Assembly: GCF_011386835.1 (NCBI RefSeq)
Contig: NC_088800.1
Span: 17,384,572 to 17,448,571, forward strand
Origin: Chrysemys picta bellii
Taxonomy: Eukaryota; Chordata; Testudines; Emydidae
Direction of reading: 5' to 3'
Length of the DNA stretch: 64,000 nucleotides
The notes beneath the pieces are model-generated. The model was not told the DNA's origin. It saw only the letters and a program-made list of their open reading frames with translations, and made no database searches. The position numbers and the translations under genes are program-made. Below, piece by piece: positions 1 through 13,346 of this stretch (position 1 is the first letter of the stretch; each line of letters begins with the position of its first letter).

Positions 1-2239
1 CAAAGGGTTCAGAGAGGTTACAGAAATCTAACGAGTCTGGGGTGTACATTCTAATTCACCAAAGAATGTTATGCGAGGTCTCAAAGCCAGTGTTATACTG
101 ATCATTAATATCATTGTGAAATGTATATACAGATACTATGTAAGGAGATATGTATATATATAGACTGGAATTATGTTTTAAAGTTTGTATCCAGTTATTA
201 GTAACGGACAAAGGTGAAAAACCAGTTTTTCTCCAAACAGGAAATAAAAAATGTGTATCTCTATGTCGGGATGTAAATTAAGCATTGTAAGCTAACACAA
301 CAGATGCCCATTTATATACAAAGTCAAATGTTAAAGAGATGTGAAGTCAAAAGGGAAGCAGCACACAGGAAAAAGCAAACCACAGGGAGTTATCCCGTCT
401 AAGAGTACAGACAATAAACTTTTGGGGGTATTTCTGGAAGTCAAAGCAGACACTCTGGTATCCTGCACTTAGGAAGTAAATGGACAGAGTGCTTGCATTC
501 ACCAAAATGGGCTTTCAACCAGCCTTGGTTGAAAATGCTGAAGTGGACTCTGAGTAACAAACTTTTTTAGACAGAAGGTTAACCTGTTACTTACGTTTAG
601 TCTCTAGAAAGCATGTTACAATTTTGTTGTATAGGTAAACTTTAGTTTCCAATATCCTTTTTTATCTCCTGCATCCAGTATTTGATGATAAACTTATTCT
701 TGTTTTCACTATAAATATACCTCAGTGCTGTGGTGTTAAGCCAAGTGCTGGTCCTGAGCTGAATCTTACAAGCTGGTGTATATATTGTTCCTTTGGGAAC
801 TGCTGGCCTGGTAGTTCTGTGAGTATTCAGTGATGAAGGGAATGGACAAAGAACGCTCAGAGAGGGCTCTGGAATTGGCAGGTGCCTTTCACTAACTGCA
901 CAGAGGGAGCAAGGCCTGGGAAGACCTGGAAGGTCATGCTTGTGTTGCCAGAGGCTGTTGGTTTTAGGAAGCTGATCCACAGCAAGCACAGCCAAGAGCA
1001 GGTAGTGGTGAGGTGCCTCTCACACCCCTGGAGACCCCTGAGGAATGGCACAATTCTAAGACCCTGCTCTTGTGTTTGGAGCTGCCAGCGTGGGCCCCTG
1101 TGCCCTTAGGAAGTCCCACTGAAAGCCCTGGGGCTCCCCAAAGCCATGGGAGGGTCTACTCTAACCTCTCCTAGTGCGGGATTTGGGCCCAAATCTGTAG
1201 AGCACCTACCACATTCTTGGGCATTGTACAATAAGTAATAATAGATTTTGCTTTAACAGGAAAAAAAAAAAGAATTGTCTTTGTGTTTTTATGCAGAGCT
1301 CAGTCTTTTCCTCAGTTTTAATCTCTGGAATTGTAGGTCACACTTATGGTGATATCACATGCAAAAACCTTTGCTTTCTTCCCTCCTCCCCACCACTTTT
1401 AAGAGTCTGTCAAGAAATGCAGAATATCATGGTGCCTTTATTCCTGCTTAGAGCACAAGCGCTTGGCAGCAAAGACCATCTTTTTGTTATATGTTTGTAC
1501 AGTGCCTAGCTCTTTAGGCACACTGCAGTACTACTGATAGTAAGAGATGCTGTGACAATGACCCTAATTCCAGTACTGCCCTGATAGGATCTAATTCTTG
1601 CCATAGTACTGCTCTTTAGGTTGAAGTTCAGTCATATATAGGTGGGGAAGGATTATATGTTAATTGAGAAGATTTGTTCATCAGTTACGGTGGCCACACA
1701 AAAAATTATTTTAAAAAGCCTAGGTAACGTACTGCACAATATATAATCAGGGGGCGGGAGCAGGGAGCCCCTGAGCCTGTGTATATCCAACTATAATGCC
1801 ACTCTACTGGGACTGGTCCTTCTTGACACTTTTCCAGGTCTGAAGTAGATGTGGGCCTGAACCCAAACCCTATATCTGTGCGGCCCTGAATTTAGGAGTG
1901 TTTGAAATGTGGATCTAGGTCAGAATGCTGGATATGGGCACACGTCAGTTCTAAAGAAATGTACTTTTGTGAAACTCTCAATGCCCCAAAGCATTTATGG
2001 CAGCAGGAATATCATTGGCGTTAAGCAGGCTGCTCAGGGGAATGATGCCATTAATAATTAATACTTTACTAGTAGAAAACTGAGCAGTCTTTCTGGGTAG
2101 TTGAAAGATAATGTTTTTCCTGTATAAAGATTTCTCTGTACCTGTAACTCTTCCTACACTGGATGATTCGTTTTAGCTCTGCATAAGTAACTGAACAAGA
2201 AACTGGCACTAGAGGAGATTTGCACATCTAAGATTGGAC
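1..2239. other. Unassigned AT-rich DNA
   Basis: No gene, repeat family or RNA gene can be supported here. Open frames are short, overlap on both strands and show no recognisable domain. The only local feature is a short A run near 1259-1272. Confidence 0.5.
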
Positions 2240-2257
2240 ATATACAATACGTCTCTC

Positions 2258-2570
2258 TCTCTCACTGGCCCAGCAGATGCAGAGCGCGTTTACATAACAC
2301 AGACATTACTGTCCCAGCAGATGCTGGAAAGTTTTGTGTGACACAGACACTACTGTCCCCACAAATCTGTATTTTTTGGTAAAATTTTCGTACCACAGAC
2401 ACTACTGTCCCAACAGTTCTGCATCTGCTGGAGAGTTATTGTTCCACATACTCTTCTACCCCAGCAGATGTTGAGAGACTGCAAGAACGACAGGCAATTT
2501 CTGTCACCACAGATCCACATCTGCAAGGAATTAAATTGCCACGAACACTACTGTCCCTGCTGATCACTAA
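2258..2570. repeat. Degenerate minisatellite, about 45-52 bp period
   Basis: The phrase CACAGACACTACTGTCCC, or a variant, recurs near 2298, 2342, 2394, 2445 and 2540. It is usually followed by a CAGCAGATGCTGG-like segment. Spacing of 44-52 bases and many substitutions indicate an old, diverged tandem array of about five or six units. It is not coding. Confidence 0.75.
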
Positions 2571-2851
2571 AGCCATGCACTACTGATAGGGAGGAAACAA
2601 AATCACCCAATGAAAAAATAATGCAGAGAACCTAGAACCCCAATACCAAATCTGTCTGCTCATTATAATCAATGGCTCTATCCTTCAGGCTATTTCAGGA
2701 AAAAAAAAATTGTTTTTAACCGCATGTTTGCAAGTTTTTAAAGGTGAACATTTATTCTGAAAAGCATTGAAGGAACAAATACCTTAAGCCTTTTTTATGT
2801 GCCAAAGCAGCAGAAATACAAGCTTCTCCATCACTATTATGTCAGGAGTTT

Positions 2852-3041
2852 GGGGGGGAGGGATAGCTTAGTGGTTTGAGCATTGACCTGCTAAACCCAG
2901 GGATGTGAGCTCAATCCTTGAGGGGGCCACTTAGGGATCTGGGGCAAAATCAGTACTTGGTCCTGCCTAGTGAAGGCAGGAGGCTGGACTCGTATGACCT
3001 TTCAAGGTCCGTTCTAGGACATGGGATATCTCCATTAAAAA
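2852..3041 (+). repeat. tRNA-derived SINE (turtle Cry-type), full length
   Basis: The copy starts with the tRNA-like head GGGATAGCTTAGTGG (Pol III A-box region). It continues through a B-box-like GATGTGAGCTCAATCC segment, the GAGGGGGCCACTTAGGGATC body and a GGGATATCTCCATT tail ending in A. A small deletion lies near 3010. It is a retrotransposed SINE, not a tRNA gene. Confidence 0.9.
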
Positions 3042-6000
3042 AACCTTTAACCCCATGCTACACGTACACGTCACCTGCGCTAGCTCATTCCCAGCTTTCT
3101 TTTGAACAGATGCTTCCAATTGTGTAGGGGGAAGTGAGGGGTTAGTGAGGACCATAATACTTAGGTCCAGACTCTCAAACACACCTGTGCCTTTCGCACA
3201 TGTCCATATTAACAGGACAAATACACAATGTGCCTCCTTTAATGATTTTACATGCTTAAGATGGGAACAAATTTGGGCCTTCTTGTATTTATGCACTTCA
3301 GATGAATTTGATCCCTCATTGCACTGGTGAAAGACAACAGTAATAAAGAGGAGTTATGATTTATTTTAGCCCAACATTATCATGGCCTGCTCCCTCCCCT
3401 CAGGGAGCTGGAGAGAGCTCCAGTCCTCTGTATTTTTAGTCCTGGGTCTTGAGCAGATCCCGGGAGATTGATGTGGTTTGGGGGTAAAATCCCCTATTCG
3501 TTTTGCAGGAGGCCAGTGAGCAAACCCTACTCCCCAATACAATAATTTGAAGAAATGTTGCAAAAGGAATCTCAGAATTCTCTCTTTGGGGTGTTCTTGC
3601 CCTTAATTATTTTTTTTTTTAAACCTTCCTCGGAGACATCAGGAATTTTCAACTGCCAGGGGAAGAATACCAGATGTAACTGAGCAATAGACTGATACAG
3701 CACAACAAATCCTATGCTCCTTTGGAACTGATTGTGGGAAAGTGTTAAGATTTTGGTTATTCTGCCAAAGCAAATGACATTTTAAACCTTGTCATTTACT
3801 TGCCTGCGCTATTTTTTTTCAGATCTCATGTCCTACTGGTTAGTGGCAATGGTCTCATGTGTGATTAATTCAGTTTTACTGAAAGTCCGATAATCACATG
3901 CTTCATTTAAGGAGTGTTTATTTGGCCCTATCATCCCAATGTGCACTCATCTTGCGTTGCTTGTATACATGTTATTTCATTTAGAATTTTGAAAATGCTA
4001 TCTTTACCAGAGTTCATTTAGAGAACAATTTCATCAATAGTGCATACTAAGGAATTGGCTCTTTCCAATGCCCACTGAACCCTTAGTATTTCCCCCCTCT
4101 CTCCTGAAAAAAATAAAAACAGATGGGATTTAGAGAGAGATGATAATGTTGTCTTCATTCCAGGATGTGTGGAGCCCTGGGCTGGAACAGAAGCCACTGA
4201 GAGTTATTGAGTTAGAGTGAGTATTAAGGGTGGATTCTAGCACATATTCACTTGAGCTTTGTGCAATCCAGAGTAAGTGAATCTCACCCAGAAAGAAAAA
4301 TCTTCTCCGACTTCAGAGAAGAAATAGTGTCCTTATAAAATAGTGTCCTGATAATGAAATACTGGCATTTCTTTGTACCAACAAATGAAGGAGACAAAGT
4401 TTCATTTCTACTTCCTGAAATTAGGTTCAGAATCATACAAGTTTTGATTTTTTTCCTTTATGATGAAATGCAGGTTTTCCAAGCATTATGGAATAAGTGT
4501 TACTATGGCAGCCTCGGTGAGGTCAAGTCTTGCATAGTGGACTGTGTGTGGACACGTAAGCTATGATCAGTACAGATTACTATGCTAAGAAGTCTCATAA
4601 CTGTCTGAAGATACAGTCGAATCCACTTTTCTTTAGTCTCTAGCTGAAGAAAATAATGAGAAGATTTAAACAAAAGCCATAGTTATGAAAAAGGAGAGAG
4701 GCAGGTAAGCCATTTCCTTGTTCATGTTAGCACAGTTTAAGTATTTTTGCAAATATTTATCACCATAACAAACTAGAAATTTTGAAATGTTCTGGTCTAG
4801 GATTTTGTCCTTTTACACTCCTGCCACCTCATTGACCTTAACAGGCTTACGTGGATGTAATGAGGGCAGGAGTAAGTCCTTTCTGGTCTAATAGTTTCCC
4901 ACACCTGTCAATAGAGATTTGAGCACACCAAAGTAACACAGCTCAGGGGAGGGGAAAGAAGCAAATAAAGACACTAAGTAATTAAAGATTATTTTGAAAA
5001 AAAATGGTACTGACCTGTGGGCCCTGGTTATGTTTTTTGTTAGATTTTAAAGCATTTTAAAGCTTGCTGGAATTGTCAGATGATTTGAGTAGATCTGTTT
5101 TAATTTCCAATCCCAGTAACAAGGAACGGCTGCCATCCAGGTTTGTGCAGCATGGCACAACTAAAGGCAGTCACTGAGAAGTGACTCTGAAAATGGCATT
5201 GGAGGCTTTCATTTTTATTGCCTTTCAATAACTCAGACTTGCTCACTTTACAGTATAAAGAGTTGAAACCTGCAAAGTACCCGCCCACCCACACCAGTTT
5301 ACACTGACTACAACAGGAGCTAGGGGTGCTCAGCACCTCAAAGGAGAGGTCGCACAGAGATGTTTATCGTAATTGCTAGCACAGCAAATGCCCTGTGATC
5401 TAGAAGTCAGGCTAAGTTCTTTCTGGCTCACACATCACATCAGGGCTGAAGAGTCTGTAAACAAAGCATAGCTGACTTGTACTTCTCAAATCTGCCTGAA
5501 CTAGGACTCTTGGTAGCCACAGTTCCAGAAGGAGAAGCTAGGAGTGGGAAATGGATTGTTACACTCCCCATTGCTTCCTGTGCAAGGTGGTATGAATTCA
5601 GAGGGCAGTAGCCTGACCTGATGGCACCTGTCAAAAGGCAGTGGAAGGGAATAAACAGCTGGCACCCTGAAGAGCTTAGTGGGAGGTTGAAGGTCTGAAG
5701 GTCCCCCTCCCAAAAAACAGCAATGGTGGGTGAGGCATTTGGGAGGGAGAGTGCTGTGGACATCCGGCAGAAAGACAATGCGGGGGGAAGGTGGATATAT
5801 CACAATGATGTATGTTGCCGTGACATTTTTGACCATTTTGGTTCAGAACAAAGATCTACATCCAGACAAAAATCTCAGCACCATATTCCAGTGCTGGCAG
5901 CATCCTGATAGGGACACCTTTGGGTCAACCCATCTTCTCGTTTACATGCAGGGATCACATCAAACCTACTTTTCTGACCATAATCCCACTTTAGATCTAG

Positions 6001-6633
6001 TCCTGGAAGAACATCTCCTTTTTAAAATACTGCAGTTAATTACTGCGATGCTGCTTGTTGACGCATTGTTTCTGTTACAGGAATAATGCCCCGCCTGGTT
6101 CAGATTTTACTTTCTGTACTTTGTAGAAATTTAGATGAAGTCACCACCACTCTCTCCCATGCATATCATTAATCCAAATAGGGAGATATGAAGTGTACTG
6201 TACATGTTGTGTCATGTCACTCTAAAGCATAATGTCTCAGATGAATTAGGTGTTAAGAACACATGTACATGTTAAACAGAGATGCTATCACTTAAGAATG
6301 GATAATTTATTTATACACAAAAAGTCCATAAATTTAGCATAGCCAAATTCCACATTGCTCATTTAACATCCCTTTCACATTTAATCCTACACTGTCCTGG
6401 CTTTGTCTCCTCTATTCTTCACTTCACACCATTTTTCCTCATCACTTCCTTTGTTTGGGAAAGTTTTTCCACTTCCAGTGCACCATCCAGTACTTCTTGC
6501 AAACCCCTCCTCAAAAACCACTTCTTCGGTGAAACATCTCACCATTGATCTCATTTGTTTAATGATTAAATATGTGTGTAGACTTTTCTTTTCTATTACA
6601 TCACTGTAATATCCCAAGTCCCTCGTGTAGGTT
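3042..6633. other. Unassigned DNA
   Basis: No supported gene. Open frames of 60-118 codons occur on both strands, but none has a recognisable domain and several overlap antisense. A short GGTGCTCAGCACCT palindrome near 5320 resembles the hairpin repeats seen elsewhere in this window. Confidence 0.45.
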
Positions 6634-6745
6634 AATGAATGGATCCTCGCAATAGTTCTGTGAGATAGATGAGTGGTGTTATCCCCATTTTATAGATGAG
6701 AAATAGAAAGACGGAGAGATTAAGGCCAAAATTTTCAAAAGTGGC
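6634..6745 (-). repeat. MIR-like SINE fragment
   Basis: The block contains a variant of the antisense MIR core (GTTATCCCCATTTTATAGATGAG, then a GAGAGATTAAG-like segment), diverged as expected for an ancient copy. A second repeat piece beginning AAAATTTTCAAAAGTGGCC follows directly. It belongs to the hairpin family seen at 27389-27489. Confidence 0.65.
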
Positions 6746-6809
6746 CTCTGATTTTGGGTGCCCAACTTGAGACTCTGATGGTCTTGGTTTTCAGAGGCTC
6801 TCACTCACT

Positions 6810-6975
6810 CACTCACGCCCGTCACCCCAATCGGGGTATGGGCCACCAACCACAGATCTCCAGAGTCCTCTATCCTGGGCCATTTGCTCTAGCTGGTTCC
6901 AGGTATAGCCCATTTTTATGCTATCAGCCTGAAGGTCGCGTCGCCAGGTGTTTCTTGGACTGCCTCTTTTCCGAT
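6810..6975 (-). pseudogene. LINE reverse-transcriptase C-terminal remnant
   Basis: On the minus strand one frame reads through a TWRRDLQADSIKMGYTWNQL segment followed by AQDRGLWRSVV. This is the pattern seen at the extreme C-terminus of non-LTR retrotransposon reverse transcriptases (TWRR...LG.TW...LAQDR..WR..V). The stretch is about 50 codons long and nothing upstream of it is recognisable, so this is a 5'-truncated LINE tail. RTE-like is my best guess, but the family is not settled. Confidence 0.55.
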
Positions 6976-7502
6976 TCAATTCCATATTTCACCACAGACA
7001 CAGACACACAATCAATGTACACCCTTACTGGTTGCCCAGAAAAGCTCAGACCTCAGATACATTGCTGTGTGGGGTCAGAAGCAGGCCACAGGCCCATGCA
7101 GTCAGATATGACATCCATGCCCTGTTCTATCTACTGTTAAATTTTATTGCATCAACTGAGGGCAAAATCACCACTATACCAGAAACCAATCCAATCCCAA
7201 CCACAACCCACATCCAATCTGCAAAAAAATGAAATCAGAAAAAATCCCCTTAAGCAGGGACCAGAGCTCTGTCCAACATCCCCTTGAAAGTATTATATTT
7301 CAGGGACAAAATTCTGCTCTAGGTTACTGGCCTTGCATATATATGTGGTTTCAGACAAGCCAACATGACAGGACAGGACAAAAATCTTCCCCACTGAAGA
7401 TTTTAGACTTTTTTTTCCCCAGTTAAGTTAATCAATATTCCTGAACTTTCCCTTTTCACTGGGATTGCAGATCCCTGCATCTAAGGGCAACCTGCTTAAA
7501 CT
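6976..7502. other. Unassigned DNA
   Basis: AT-rich sequence between two LINE remnants. No domain, RNA gene or repeat boundary is visible. Confidence 0.4.
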
Positions 7503-8142
7503 GAATTGGAGAGGGTTCAAAGAAGAGTCACAAGAGGGATAGCTCAGTGGTTTGAGCATTGGCCTGCTAAACCCAGGGTTGTGAGTTCAATCCTTGAGGG
7601 GGCCACTTGGGGATCTGGGGCAAAATCAGTACTTGGTCCTGCTAGTGAAGGCAGGGGATTGGACTCGATGACCTTTCAAGGTCCCTTCCAGTTCTAGGAG
7701 ATGGGATATCTCCATTAATTATTTATTTATAAGAATGATTAAAGGATTAGAAAACATGCCTTATACATCTGTTTAGTTTCACAATGAGAAGGTTAAGGGG
7801 TGACTCGATTACAATCTATAAGTACCTAATGGGGAACAAATATTTAATAATGTGCTCTTCAATTTAGCAGAGAAAGGTATAATACAATCCCATGGCTGGA
7901 AGTTGAAGCTTGACAAATTTAGAATGGAAATAAGACGTAAATTTTTAATGGTGAGAGTAATTAACCATTGGAACAATTTACCAAGGGTAATGGTGGATTC
8001 TTCATCACTGAATTTTTAAATCAAGACTGGGTATTTTTCTAAAAGATCTGTTCTAGGAATTATTTTGGCCTGTGATATACAGGAGGTCAGACTAGATGAT
8101 CATAATGATCCCTTATGGCCTCAGAATCTGTGAATCTATGAA
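7503..8142 (+). repeat. CR1 LINE 3' end, interrupted by a SINE
   Basis: The left part GAGAGGGTTCAAAGAAGAG and the right part AAGAATGATTAAAGGATTAG are contiguous in CR1 elements. The right part runs through the usual C-terminal/3' region (GGTCAGACTAGATGATCATA) to an ATGAATCTATGAATG-like end, the CR1 octamer tail. Stops and indels break the frame. A tRNA SINE at about 7535-7730 splits the copy. Confidence 0.88.
7535..7730 (+). repeat. tRNA-derived SINE inserted in CR1
   Basis: This is a complete, well-preserved copy: head GGGATAGCTCAGTGGTTTGA, B-box-like GGTTGTGAGTTCAATCC, body, GGGATATCTCCATT, then a short ATT/TTAT tail. CR1 sequence resumes right after the tail at AAGAATG. The element therefore jumped into an older CR1, with a short AAGA-type duplication at the edges. 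Confidence 0.92.
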
Positions 8143-9206
8143 TGAGAGACAGAAATCTCTTCCTCAAAGCTCTTCTGAGCTATGTTAATTGTACTTCTGG
8201 GAAGGCCCCAGAGCTCCTCCCTCCCTCCCCCTACTTTCACTACAGCCCATGCCACTGTGGCTTGAAGTCAGTGGGGACACAACTATAAGTGTGCCACGAA
8301 GAGTCTAATCTGCTGAAGAAGTTCAAGTTGTGCAGGTATTCGGAAGGGTGGGGGGTCCAATCAGAGGGACACACCTTCCCCCCACCCATCTCCCTCTCTG
8401 CTAATTTGCTTCCTTTAACAGCACACAGACATGCTGAAAGGAAAAACAATTAGAGAGAAACCTGGAAGGGACTGATTAAAAGCAGAAGCAGCAGAAGGCC
8501 TAATTCCTCAATCATTCATGTTGGGCAGTATTTGCATAAAGAGTCTATTTGGATTCAATGAGACTGTTTGTGTGAGTAAAAGTGCTACTCAGCACAAGTA
8601 ACAACTGCAGAATCAGGCCCTAAGTAAAGAAGCAGGAACAAAAAAGAAGAGGGGTGGCCCCAAATGAATCAGAGTGAACTCAAGCCATGGATCAGGGGAG
8701 CCCCAAATGAGAGATTGCTCCTATGCACCCCAACTAAAAAGTGTCGTTAGCAGTAATGGGTTCCTCCATAAATACGCATCAAACCTATTGGTAGTCATGC
8801 CTGTCCTCTTGCTTCAGGGAACACAGACTATACCACAAAAAGAATACCCTTCTCCCCTCCCCCACCAAAAAAAAAAAAAACATCTAGCAACAACCAACAA
8901 AGGCACAACTAAAGCAGTAATGGAGACTAACTGAGCTGGAACAGTTGTTTTGATGTTAGTCAGGGAAGGGTGGGGGGTCCAATCAGAGGGAAAAGAGAAA
9001 CATGTTCATAGGAGACCCTGCAACCTCTCACAGGGAGAAGAAAAAATGTATGACTGTTTCTGTCTGATGAGATGGGGAAACAGCAACAACTTTATAGATG
9101 TTGCTTTCAGTGAGCAACAGCGCTGGGGGTGAGGGAGTGACGGATTTGACCACAAGGGCCTGGTTTACAACAGATGCTCACTTCTTTTCTTCCACTACAG
9201 AGCACG
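8143..9206. other. Unassigned DNA with a weak hairpin-repeat fragment
   Basis: No gene is supported. About 8520-8625 ends in GCAGAATCAGGCCCTAA, which resembles the reptile/bird hairpin repeats ending in ATCAGGCCC. An A run lies at about 8867-8880. A 20-base piece (AAGGGTGGGGGGTCCAATCA) occurs both near 8344 and near 8967. Confidence 0.4.
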
Positions 9207-9207
9207 A

Positions 9208-9274
<67 letters not shown>
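9208..9274. repeat. Microsatellite (CT)n(CA)n
   Basis: About nine CT units run directly into about 25 CA units. It produces spurious His/Thr or Val/Cys open frames that are not genes. Confidence 0.98.
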
Positions 9275-9278
<4 letters not shown>

Positions 9279-9795
9279 CGGATTTCCAGTAGCTGTATTG
9301 TCCCATTTCCTGAGAGCAGTTGCTACAACTCTCAGCACTGCTTCTGTGAGACAGAACAATTCTAAGTTTATAAATCATTAAAACAATGCATTTATTTATC
9401 GAACATTGGCCACCCCAAAATAAAGCCATTGTCTGGCTAGAGAGCAAATCCAATCATTCTAATGAACGTATGTATTTGAAACCTCAGGGCTCATGCTAGT
9501 TGGAACTGTTTAAAATGTTTCCAGTTAGGTTTGTCCACAAGCTTCAAAAAGCAAATCAAAATATGCCTCTCAAAGTGATGCTTGTGAAACAGAACTGCTA
9601 ACTTGCATGAGATCGGGGACTGAATTCAAAGCCAGGATGTTTTTGAGATCATACATTAAAGATCACAGAATCGTTATAAATCACCTCAAACTTTAAACAT
9701 TTGGCATTACTGACTTAAAAACATCTCTGAAAAATACACACCACCACCTACTGGCAATTATTAATATAAATTATTTATATAGATGGATACCCAGA
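9275..9795. other. Unassigned DNA
   Basis: No coding, RNA or repeat-family signal recognised. Confidence 0.4.
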
Positions 9796-9817
9796 TACAC
9801 ACACACACACACACACA
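9796..9817. repeat. Microsatellite (CA)n
   Basis: Short run of about ten CA units. Confidence 0.95.
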
Positions 9818-10004
9818 AAAGTGCATTAACATTGATATGACCTAAAGAGCAAGCTTTATTTTTACATTATTATTTTTGTATATAAAGGTATTCCTGTGCA
9901 TGTGGCTTCCACATATTGTAACAAAATAGATATATTTTTAATGGAGTCTATTTTATATGGAAACTTACAGAAAAATAGTATAGAGACAGGGCAGGCAAAG
10001 TAAT

Positions 10005-10145
10005 ATCTCTTATTGGACCAACTTCTGTTGGCAAGAGAGACTGAGCTCTTAGAACTCTGTATAAGCACAAAAATTGGTTTCAACAAGATATGACCTCATC
10101 CACCTTGTCACTCTAAGATCCTGGGACCAACACAGCTACAACACT
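10005..10145. repeat. Dispersed repeat fragment (family unassigned)
   Basis: It contains ATCTCTTATTGGACCAACTT, followed by TCTGTTGGCAAGAGAGA and, 3', a CCTGGGACCAACACAGCTAC segment. I recognise this combination as an abundant interspersed repeat in reptile DNA but cannot name it with confidence. Confidence 0.5.
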
Positions 10146-13140
10146 GCACAGAATAATAATAGTTTATTTTGAAGCTATTTCACATGTAAGGTAGCCTCTT
10201 TCATGAATGGATCAGTGGAACATATAATTTACAATTTAAAGCCATTTTTGGGTTGTGGTGAATTACTGTGCTTAACAACAGAAAGTTGGCAACAGCGTTC
10301 AGGGTCAGACATAGTGGGCTTTATACTCTCCTCTGTTCCAGCACACTTGTAGGCACAGCATTTTTTCTCCACTAACTATGCAGCTACATCTGAAATAGGA
10401 AATGGCCCCGGGAGGGGGCCAGCACATGGGAACAATCATTCTAGGCAGCACATTCCACTCTGCGTGTGGTGGATGGAACACTGTTATTTGCTGCTCAATT
10501 TATTGCTGTTCCAAGAAGCACTGCATCTACCTGTGTCCTCTGACCTGCACAAGGTCAGATCACATGAGTATTTCTACTGCTAAAGAACTACTGGTGGTAA
10601 AGCAACTGACAGACTCTCTCGCTGCTGCCAGGGGGTACTGTAGGGTAAGGGGCTACATGTGGATGCCAAAGCCCTTTGACACAGTTTTCACCATCTGCAC
10701 CATCCAACTTTGACCTTGCATCCTCTGTCCCTTGGGCACCCACACTAGCTCCCAGATTCCAAGGGGATGTTGTGACACAGTAGTGGCTCCTCAAAAGCCT
10801 AACAACATTTGAGGTGAGAGCTTCTTTTCCACACTGAAACACATCTTGAGCAAACACTCTGCAAGCTCTATCCCTTCATCTAAGTTCAGCTTTCCAGATG
10901 GCAGCAGTTCTGACCCACAATACTCTCTACCGACCCATTAATGAGCAGAGACTGCCAATCAAACCGCCTTATGTGATGGTTTTATGGTTGCAGGCTAGGA
11001 ACTAAACCAGATTTCAATCTGACATTAATTCACAGCATCACCTAGTCACCTAAAAATTTACATCTGAAGCACATATACAAGAACATATACTCTATATCCC
11101 TGTGCTCACACACAAATAAGCAAGGATTAATTAAATGTAATAAGACAAACGGTATTAAAAATCGGACCACCAATTTCAAAAGTTGATTTCCAGATATGAA
11201 ATCCTGATGAAAAAGCAACCATATAATTTGACTGTTATTATTCTACCAGCTCTAAACAATTTATCCAAAGATTTTAGCATTTTATCTTAATCTTTTTATT
11301 ACCACTACTCACCCAATTTTAAGAGCTGACTGAATAACTCCCAATGGTATATTAATGTATGATTTTTAAAAATGAAATATTTGCAAAATTATTTCTTTCA
11401 TTATCCACCCAGCTCTTACGTTATACGAAGATATTCCTTCTGGCAAATATTTGACTAGCTATACAGTGGTCTTCAGATGTGCTATGCCAATGGATGACAC
11501 TCAGTAGCAGACGCTCTGCTCTCTCTTCAATATGTGCATTACAAATAGTATTTTAATTGGGTTTCCAATTCATGAAAGCCGGAATGGGCCTATGAGTCAG
11601 CTTAGAAGCTGAAGTACAAAGCAATCCATTCACAGGCTGAAAAGCTAAAGAATTTGGTGAAAAAAGGGTGCAGTGTGGGTTTGTGAAAAATTGCTATCAG
11701 TGGGGGGGGGGGGGGGGAAATGGGAATTTATTCCTTGTGCCTCGCTATGTCAGTCTACAGTTGTGTTAAGGAATTATTCAGATGAGCCTTATTGCGGCTA
11801 TAACATTGCTTGAAATAGGACATGATTCCATTCAAAAACTCCATCAAGAGTGGATGCTCTTCTTGGAAAGTTTTCTTCAGTAGGGAGTAATTAACAGCAC
11901 CTTTAAATTATTGTGATCTTTAGATGAACTCTCTTTCTGGAAAGGGAAAAGAATAGCATCTCATTTATTGTGTTTCAAGGATTCCATTTCAAGTGTGCTC
12001 AATTTACATAGCAAAGGTTTTTTTTTCCTCGTTGCCAGCCCTGCAAACTCAGCCTAGGATCCAAGTGTCCAGTGAAGTTATTTCCTTATTGCACATCGCA
12101 CCAGTTAAAAGTTCTGCAGGCCCTAATCTACACGTGTGTAACTCTGTTATCTTCACATCATTCTCTCAGTGTCCGTTGTACAACCTCACTGCTTCCAATA
12201 GTTTGCACAGGTGTAAGTGATTAGAATTCAGTAAACTTTCTGATGCACATGGAATCTCTCTTTCTCTGCTATGTCAGTTGTAAACAGCAGTAAAAATATT
12301 TTACTCACTAAAGCAAGCAAATATGACTGAACACACAGGAGCAGCAGGGCTGCTGAGTAAGAAGGTTCCATTTTTACATAGTAACTTTTCCAAGTAGGAT
12401 CACACTAACATTTTTGTCTCTCTTCTCTCTGTGAGAAATCCATAAAATACACAAATGAAAGACTGATTCAGTGAAGGCAGAAAATGCCAGGGTGTTTTTC
12501 ACTGTCCTGAGGCCAAGTGCCAAGACCCTTCTGGGACATGCAGAAAGTCTAGTCACTGTATCTTTTTCAAGAGAAAAGCCATCTGTCAACAAACTAATCA
12601 CTGGACGGATTCAGAAACAACTGAAAATAAAAAGCCAATACAAACGTGCAGATGAGCCTTCAGACAGATGCCTGTGATAGAAAACACAAATCCCCTCCGC
12701 ACAGCATGGCATTTGGATCCAGCCATTTCTGTCTAGAGGGGGAAGCAGAGCAGTGACAATGCAAAATGATCTTCCAACAATGACCTTTTAAATCAATCAA
12801 TATGATCATGGAGAGATGAGCCCAAGCCAAAGTCCTATATTCAAATACCTCCTGCATCCGCCAGCAACAAAGCCAAGTGTGAGCGGATGTGCTACCACAT
12901 GCCATTTAGAACTGGAGGACGCTCTACCCTTTTTAAATTTAAACCCTGGCTGATACAGGACAATTTGATGTTTAGTCCCTGTCTGACAGCAGCCTTAATT
13001 AGAGCCCTATTGTTCTATGGATTTTCTCTTCTGAGTGGCTAACCCTCAGACTGACCACTGCGTCCAGTGCTAGCCAGAAGCTGGGAGCACCAGTTTGTTC
13101 ACTCCTCCCCTCCCTTATTCCCATCTTTCCCCAATTGGAG
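10146..13140. other. Unassigned DNA
   Basis: No supported gene. The only low-complexity feature is a run of 16 G at 11702-11717. Open frames of up to 103 codons show no domain and are mostly overlapped by antisense frames. Confidence 0.45.
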
Positions 13141-13141
13141 C

Positions 13142-13168
13142 CTCTCTCTCTCACACACACACACACAC
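13142..13168. repeat. Microsatellite (CT)n(CA)n
   Basis: Short CT then CA run. Confidence 0.95.
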
Positions 13169-13346
13169 ATTCTACCAACTTCCTCTACAGAAAAGGAAAA
13201 TTAACTTTATTGCCACTACTCCAATCTCTAGTGCTTTGACCAGAGCACTGAAGGGTACCATGGATGATCACATGTTTTGCATGTGTGTAGCTTCAACACA
13301 GACCCTTGGTTTAAGATGCACTCCAGCCTCCACTTGACAAAGATAA

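Noticed and set aside
7535..7605. tRNA gene
   Set aside because: The tRNA-like head with A and B boxes is followed by SINE body and tail. The same unit occurs at 2852, 46400 and, truncated, 48831.
9098..9453. His/Thr and Val/Cys open frames
   Set aside because: They are translations of the (CT)n(CA)n microsatellite.
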